Origin: Aotearoamyces nothofagi
Lineage: Eukaryota > Ascomycota > Leotiomycetes > Leotiales > Tympanidaceae
Reading direction: 5' to 3'
Length of the DNA: 64,000 bases
NCBI GenBank assembly: GCA_015345905.1
Contig: JADDTR010000003.1
Span: forward strand, 248,001-312,000
Below the pieces are notes generated by a model. That model ran no database searches. It was not told the origin of the DNA and saw nothing but the letters and a program-made list of their open reading frames with translations. Numbering within the stretch: position 1 is the first letter of the stretch; each line of letters opens with the position of its first letter. Shown here piece after piece: positions 58,380 to 64,000 of this stretch. The position numbers were made by a program, and so were the translations under genes.

Positions 58380-59142
58380 TGTGCTGTTGTTTGATCTGCT
58401 CATGAGGGCGGCACTGTGGGGGAGGGCGGACATGCTTCTTTATCAAAAAGGTACGTGCTCGGCGATGTGGAGTGCAACGCCGATTCGGGGCGAGAATGTC
58501 TGTGGTGCGTGACGAGATGGCTGGGATAGACCGAGGGATTTATTGGCGAGACCGGGTACCGATTAATTAATAAAGATAATGAGTGTAATGCAAAGGCAAG
58601 GCCAGCTTGTCTTCGGGCTTGATATTATTACTGTAGATAGATACAGGCGGCGGAGAGAGAGAGGGAGGTGGAGGTGGAGGAGGATGAGAGAAGATACACT
58701 CGGTCTGCCTTTCGTCGTGAATAGAGAGATATCATGGTCCCCGATGTTGGAGCTCGGGATCTATATATTCATGAAGACGCATCTCCCTCGCAAGCCATGA
58801 AGCCTGCGAGCAACGGGCAAGTCTATTTTTAAAAGCGCGAGTGGGAGTGCGGATGAGAATAGTAACTCTGTACTGTGCTGTGGTACCTATTTCCTGCCTA
58901 GACACGTGCGGTTAGTGTGGACAGCCAGCATGAGTGTGTGGGAGGGAGGGAAAGAGTATTTGCGGTGACTCGGCGACGCAGCGACGGGGGCTCGCCGGGC
59001 GCCCATTGGCTGTGTGCGGGCTGCGTGCTGGCTGCCCGCTGGTGTGGGAGTACTCGGACGAGTAATGAGATGCATCCATTCCGGGAGCATCCTGGCTCCC
59101 AGCGCCCTATCATCGAGCCATCCCCCTCCCTACACAGGCCCA

Positions 59143-59174
59143 TGTGCATCTGTGCATCTGTGCATCTGTGCATC
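59143..59174. repeat. 8-bp tandem repeat x4
   Basis: Four copies of TGTGCATC, then a degenerate fifth. Confidence 0.85.
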
Positions 59175-61342
59175 TGCGAATCTGGGTGGAAAGAGGGCGA
59201 GGAGGGCTACAGTGCTGTATGCCACGGCAGGCACGTAATACAGAACAGTGCAGTACGTGCCTTCCTCGCCTACCCAGCACCTACCTGTACGGGCAGGCAG
59301 GACGATATACAGTACTGTACTGTACACCATGCACGCCCAGGATACTGGGGTTGCCTCAGCTCAGCTTCCCCCAGGGCCTCCCATGGCCCATGGCCCATGT
59401 CCACTCTACGCTGTCCTATTGCCTGTACACTTGCTGCATTCAGGACAGCAGTACACCATGCATGCCGTGGAGGATGTGCTCTCCTTGTATGGAGTAGCGC
59501 CCTGGAGCCAGTAGGAGATCCAATGTCGTGCTTTCTGGCTATTTTCGCGAGGCGCCTTATGCAGTCGAGCAACCTCCACTCCCGCCGTACAGCGTACAGG
59601 GTTTCTGGTAGGTGGACCACGTTCTCGTGGAAATATGAGAGATGAGGGGCGAGGTGAGAGGCGAGGGATGCCAGAGAGGAGTGGTCCAAAAGGAGACGTT
59701 CAGGTAAGCTCAGGTCGTCCAGGTTACCGTTAAGGCCACTACGCCGCAGGAATCCAGGAATCCTCTATGCTATCGATATCAGCACACATGCATGGAGTAT
59801 CGAAGATTCAAACCTTGTCAGGATGTCGGCTCTGGAGTAGCAGCACACCAGCCTCCCTTCCCGCCCGTGCTAAAGCGGAGCCGTGGAGCTTGGCCGGCAA
59901 TCCATGGTATGCAGCTTCAGGGCCGAGGCAGGGAGAGACAGGTGCAGTGCAGTGCAGGAGCGTTCGGAATCTTTGCACCTTACAAGTTAGGCATGGCCGT
60001 ACCGCAGGTATGTGCACCTTACTCTACGCACGTAGACGCACATGTACAGAACAGTAGCTTGCGTGCAGCATGGGGACGATAACGATAGCAACGCTCTGTG
60101 CAGGCGAGGGGGCTCCAGCTAAGGTACTGTAGGTAAAGTAAGATAGCACCCATGAAAGTGGATCTCCGAATGCAGCCTGCACTTGCACCGCACACTTTGA
60201 TATTAACACAGCACAGCACAGCACAGCACCTAGGTAATAATACAGGAATAATGCAATGCAATACTAACGGCTAGACCCTCGCCCATTCTCTGTGATACTA
60301 CTGTAGGTACTGTACAGTAAGTACTGTACTGCAACGGCCGCGGATCATTCGTCGGGCCTGACGATTGACAATTAGTGCATCATCGGGCAGGCTTCGAGAT
60401 GCATGTCTGAGTCCGCTAGCGTCGCTCAGCTTCGTTCAACAATTCTTATATTGCTTCTTTGCAGATCAATGGACCTGGTACCGGTGATAGGCACTTGCCT
60501 TGACGGCTACCGTTACAGCAACGCAGTTGCTTGGTTCGTTCAATTTACATAGCTGACGTTGGTACTCCGTCTTACCATATATGCGCATACATGATCACCT
60601 GCTCGCCTGCTCTGGGCTCTCCTCTCCATGCACAGCGGTGAATAGATGCTCCTCGCTGAAAAGGCAGCTTCCCCCGTGACTTACGGCCCGAGAACACAAT
60701 CTCGAATCTCCACATAATGAGCACATCGTACAGCGGTAAAGAGCGGTCAGTGCAGGATCGCTCGAGTAACTCGACTATTCGGGCTGGGAATCATGGCTCT
60801 CGTGGATAGCACGGCTGGAGAGTCGGACCAGGCATGTGGAAGGTACGTACAGGGCGCCGGCGGCCTCCCCCTAGCAACATCACCCTATTCTTCCAGTCTG
60901 CTCTCCGTCACAGCCTGGCAGGAATTGTCGGCCTCATGGGGACGCTCGTGGACACGGAGCATCCTCAGCGCGTGACGGTGCACCGCGAGACGGTGAGTGG
61001 ACAGAGGGGGGACGGAGTGTCGTTGAAATGTGAAAGTGTGACACGCTCGCAGGGTCCACCGCATGGCCCATGCATTAGCGTGTGACTGCTGCAGGTAATC
61101 CGTTGGCTGCGGCACTCCCGCCGACGGCTCTGCCAAGCACGCCCTAGGCTGCATTGCGTCTTAGCCAGCTCACCTCGCAGCCCGCACGGTCCCCAGGCCA
61201 GGGGAGGGGCGCACGCCCAGAGCCCCATATGGCATAGAGCCACAGGGAGCTCTGGCCAATGCGCGCTCCGGCTGCGGTGACTGAGCGCAAGGTCCCCGAC
61301 CGGAGGTGCGGGGGGGCGATGCTCGCTTTAGCCGGCGGCCTG

Positions 61343-61389
61343 CAGGCGGCAGGCGGCAGATGGCAGATGGCAGGTGGCAGGTGGCAGGT
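61343..61389. repeat. 7-bp GGCAGGT/GGCAGAT repeat
   Basis: About six to seven heptamers of the GGCAGGC, GGCAGAT and GGCAGGT type. Confidence 0.8.
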
Positions 61390-62909
61390 AGCAGCGTTGC
61401 GGGCCGGGGGCAGCGTTGCATGGAGACGAGGGCAGGGTGCCTGCGTATGCACATGAGCACGCCAGGCACACTCGAACAGACCAGACGGATGGCCACGGAT
61501 GGCCACGGATGGGTTGGCAAGCTCCGTTCAATGTGCACCCTGGGGCGAGGGGTCACTTCTCCCGAGAGGCGCCCGCCGCCTGCGCCGTGACTTGCTCGCT
61601 GTCCCCCATCCTCCATTGCCTGTCCCTTGGGGAGTAATTGGTTATTAAAAGATCAGTAGAACGGCCCAACTCGTCTCATTTTGGCGCTTTGCTTCCACTT
61701 CCAAATATGCCAAATTAGCATCATATTTCCCAACAACGGCCCAGATGTGGAGTTATTTTTGGCCATACTCCTGCCTCAAACTGGTCGGAATGGGTGTTAA
61801 CTGTTGTTTGCCCGAAGCCCCCACTTTCACCTGACATGATCATGTGCTTGATTCCTCCGCCAGAATTCTGGGCCGTCTACTTTTCTTCCCCTCCGCCGCT
61901 AGAATCTGCAGGCATCACCCTATCTTGCATTATCTCGAATCCAGGGTTTGGCGGCATCTTGCTTGCAATCGAGTCATCGAAGCAATCTCATCCAAGTCGC
62001 GAGATTGTGGCAAGCACTCCTGCAAGCTCAGCTATACAACCAACACGAGCTTTGCATGGCAAGGCTCGAATCCTTTCTCTAGTCACGTCGGATCTTGGAC
62101 CTTCCTGTACAGAGGAGTAGGGACACTGAGCGATAGTCGATTGTGACTGGAAATCTTGTTCCGCCATCTGGAGCTCGATACCAATATTACCGTGTTGTTG
62201 AGGTCCAATGGCTTATCCAGCTTGAACAGTACCGATTCGGATATCACTGATGATTCAGTAGAGTAGAAATCTGAGATCTGACAATTGAGGCGAGCCTTCG
62301 ATAGTTCAGATTTCAATCCTTCCACTGAACTCCGCGCATCGTAGAAAAGGAGCTCTTCTGACAACTGATTCGTTCAAGCAGTACTCTTACTTTCTACCAG
62401 GAAAAGTAGTACCTGTCAGACTTGGAGGTCTTTAGCCGACAGCGAATGTCTCAAGTACAAATGTAACTGTACAATGCCAAGGTATAGTTCAAGGCCAGTC
62501 GCAGCAAGCTTCGGTCATGTGAAGCAGAAGTGAGCCTTTCTATTCGAACAATTGCTACGTCTAATTGTCGGCTCCGTACATAGAACTTCGGTGAACACCC
62601 AGCAACTGGGCGCCGACGTCTCGGGGGATTGTAGTTGATCTCGTGGAAGTCAGGTGGGCGCATGGCTCTAGTTTCTGGTTGGGTTGCGGGCGAGCTCGGG
62701 GAACCAATACCTCGAGTAGCGGGTCCTGTCGGTGATGCCCAATGTCACCGGTACTTGACGGGGAAGAACAACTGGAATGACTCGGGTGCACCAGCGAGAC
62801 TGGCGATTCTCCAAAATCCAGAACGCCCTGAATCGAGTCGGAGGATCGTCCGCATCCTCGCTGCCAGCTGAAAGCTCGCGGCATCGAAGCTATCGAGACA
62901 CTCGAGGCC

Positions 62910-62960
62910 CAGCAAGCCAGCAAGCCACGAAGCCACGAAGCCATGAAGCCATGAAGCCAC
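62910..62960. repeat. 9-bp AGCCACGAA/AGCCATGAA repeat
   Basis: About five nonamers that differ at one position, in two halves. Confidence 0.8.
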
Positions 62961-63040
62961 CCATTTTTCATGTGCCCTGTCACTCTGTAGCCCGTGCGAC
63001 ATTCGAGCATGTGCGGAGAAATCGATATACTCTATGCGTG

Positions 63041-63080
63041 TGGCAACCGTCTGGCAACCGTCTGGCAACCGTCTGGCAAC
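63041..63080. repeat. 11-bp tandem repeat x3.6
   Basis: Three perfect copies and one partial copy of TGGCAACCGTC. Confidence 0.9.
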
Positions 63081-64000
63081 AGACTCAATTCGCGAGGCTG
63101 GCCGTAGATTGATTACCTTGCATGATCACAACGCCACCTCGAGCCTTTGCAACGACGGTGTTCGGTGCCCAGTGTTCACACATTCAACGGCTACGGAGCA
63201 AACTGACCCCGAACCCCACTTGCCCAGCGTGCCCGCTGCTCATTGCCCACTGTCAACCGTCCACCACCCACCGCCCACCGCCCAGCCAACCGTATACTCC
63301 AATGCAGAGTGAACCGAAATACAGTGCTAATGCAACGGCAGGCGGGAATGCGCATACATGTACTCCCTACAGAATACGGAGAATGCAAATCCTCGTCCTT
63401 GACCTTACTCGGTGCAATAATATGAGTTCTGGAAATCCTGATCGAGGAAAGTGATATGTCGTCTTCGTATTAGCAAGTCTCGCATGTCAAGAGTTCCTGC
63501 TCAGTTCTCGCCCACCGATCTCGCACATGGTTACAGCCGTCGCCCAGCCGTTGCCCAGCTGTTCTTCTCCACGAGACTCTACCTCGAGGTACCTAGTGTG
63601 GGACAATGAGTTAGGCCCTCGGGCCGCTCCTTTTCTCCCTCCCGCAAGGTCCCCTAAAGGAGCGGACTGTCGGTGTCAAACCTGGGTGGCAAGGAGACAA
63701 CGAGAGCTCCTGGCCGGTCTTATTGGCCTCCCAAGTCCAGACCAGGGAAATTGGAGTTCTGACAGTGGCAGTGGCGAGTTGAGTCCCTCGACAGATGAGT
63801 AGAACCACAGGGCGAGGGACGAGGGAGGGAGGAGGGTCTGCCATGACCGCGGGAATTTCGAATTTACTCGAGCACCGCTCATCGTGGAACGCTGGCCAGT
63901 CAGCGTTGTCCGCAGGGTTATTTGTAGAAATCCCGAGCGCGTAAAGACGGCGAGGCGTTGCATTTTGTTGCATTTTGAAAAATCCAGAGCCAATCGTAAA

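Larger units (their letters stand above)
58380..64000. other. Gene-free, repeat-rich stretch at right end of window
   Basis: About 5.6 kb without a believable gene on either strand. The first 500 bases are the promoter of the Zn2Cys6 gene. The rest has many short tandem repeats, recurring TACTGTAC/TACAGTAC words (59310-59322, 60305-60331) and GC-rich blocks (58980-59060, 61090-61450). Frames of 70-240 codons (such as 58917-59645 and 61170-61616) are rich in Cys, Arg, Pro and Ala and change with the repeats, so they are not reported as genes. From 61650 to 62600 the DNA is closer to average composition, but no domain is readable. Confidence 0.5.

Noticed and set aside
58917-59645. 242-codon plus-strand frame
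   Set aside because: High Cys/Arg content and no ordered domain. It crosses the TGTGCATC and TACTGTAC repeats, and long frames on the other strand overlap it.
1-64000. tRNA, 5S rRNA, telomere repeats, retroelement or Polinton remains
   Set aside because: I looked for T-loop contexts, a 5S internal-control pattern, TTAGGG runs, reverse transcriptase or integrase text and long terminal repeats. I found none I could support by eye.

Overview
The window is nuclear DNA of a filamentous ascomycete (Pezizomycotina). The evidence is compact multi-exon genes with short GT-AG introns of about 50-60 nt, TACTAAC/CTAAC/CTGAC-type branch points, a fungus-only gene set (Zn2Cys6 regulator, Pho80-type cyclin, BAR-PH-ArfGAP, yeast-type amino acid permease, DUF5102/Laa2-like protein) and pyrimidine-rich promoters. 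The intergenic words TACTCCGTA and TACAGTAC suggest Eurotiomycetes, but that is only an impression from memory.

Layout. 0-13.5 kb is a dense housekeeping block: a CSC1-type stress-gated cation channel (-, cut by the window edge), the Pch2/TRIP13 ATPase, a branched-chain aminotransferase (-) divergent from an ER sulfhydryl oxidase (Erv2), the catalytic proteasome subunit beta1 (Pre3), a Pho80-like cyclin and an alpha/beta hydrolase (-). 14.1-18.7 kb is an accessory island: a broken MFS transporter and an SDR oxidoreductase on the minus strand, divergent from a two-domain protein that joins an FAD monooxygenase to an acetoacetate-decarboxylase fold. 18.7-24.7 kb has no recognisable gene and is full of short tandem repeats; its last 1.3 kb is probably the leader of the csx1-like RNA-binding protein. 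28-39.5 kb holds a Laa2-like trafficking protein (-), an M1 aminopeptidase with two possible N-termini, a small secreted cysteine protein (-) and a BAR-PH-ArfGAP (Csx2). 41-52 kb holds a membrane-anchored histidine acid phosphatase-like protein, an amino acid permease, the U1 snRNP factor Prp39 and a thioredoxin-PITH protein. 53.5-58.4 kb holds a cysteine-rich single-pass membrane protein (-) and a Zn2Cys6 regulator (-). 58.4-64 kb is another gene-free, repeat-rich stretch.

Most genes are unrelated housekeeping functions (proteolysis, splicing, vesicle traffic, redox, amino acid metabolism). The exception is the 14-18.7 kb island, where transporter, reductase and monooxygenase-decarboxylase look like a small, partly eroded metabolic cluster. 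No tRNA, rRNA, CRISPR array, retroelement or intact transposon was recognised. All gene models come from reading frames, splice signals and remembered family patterns; no search was run.
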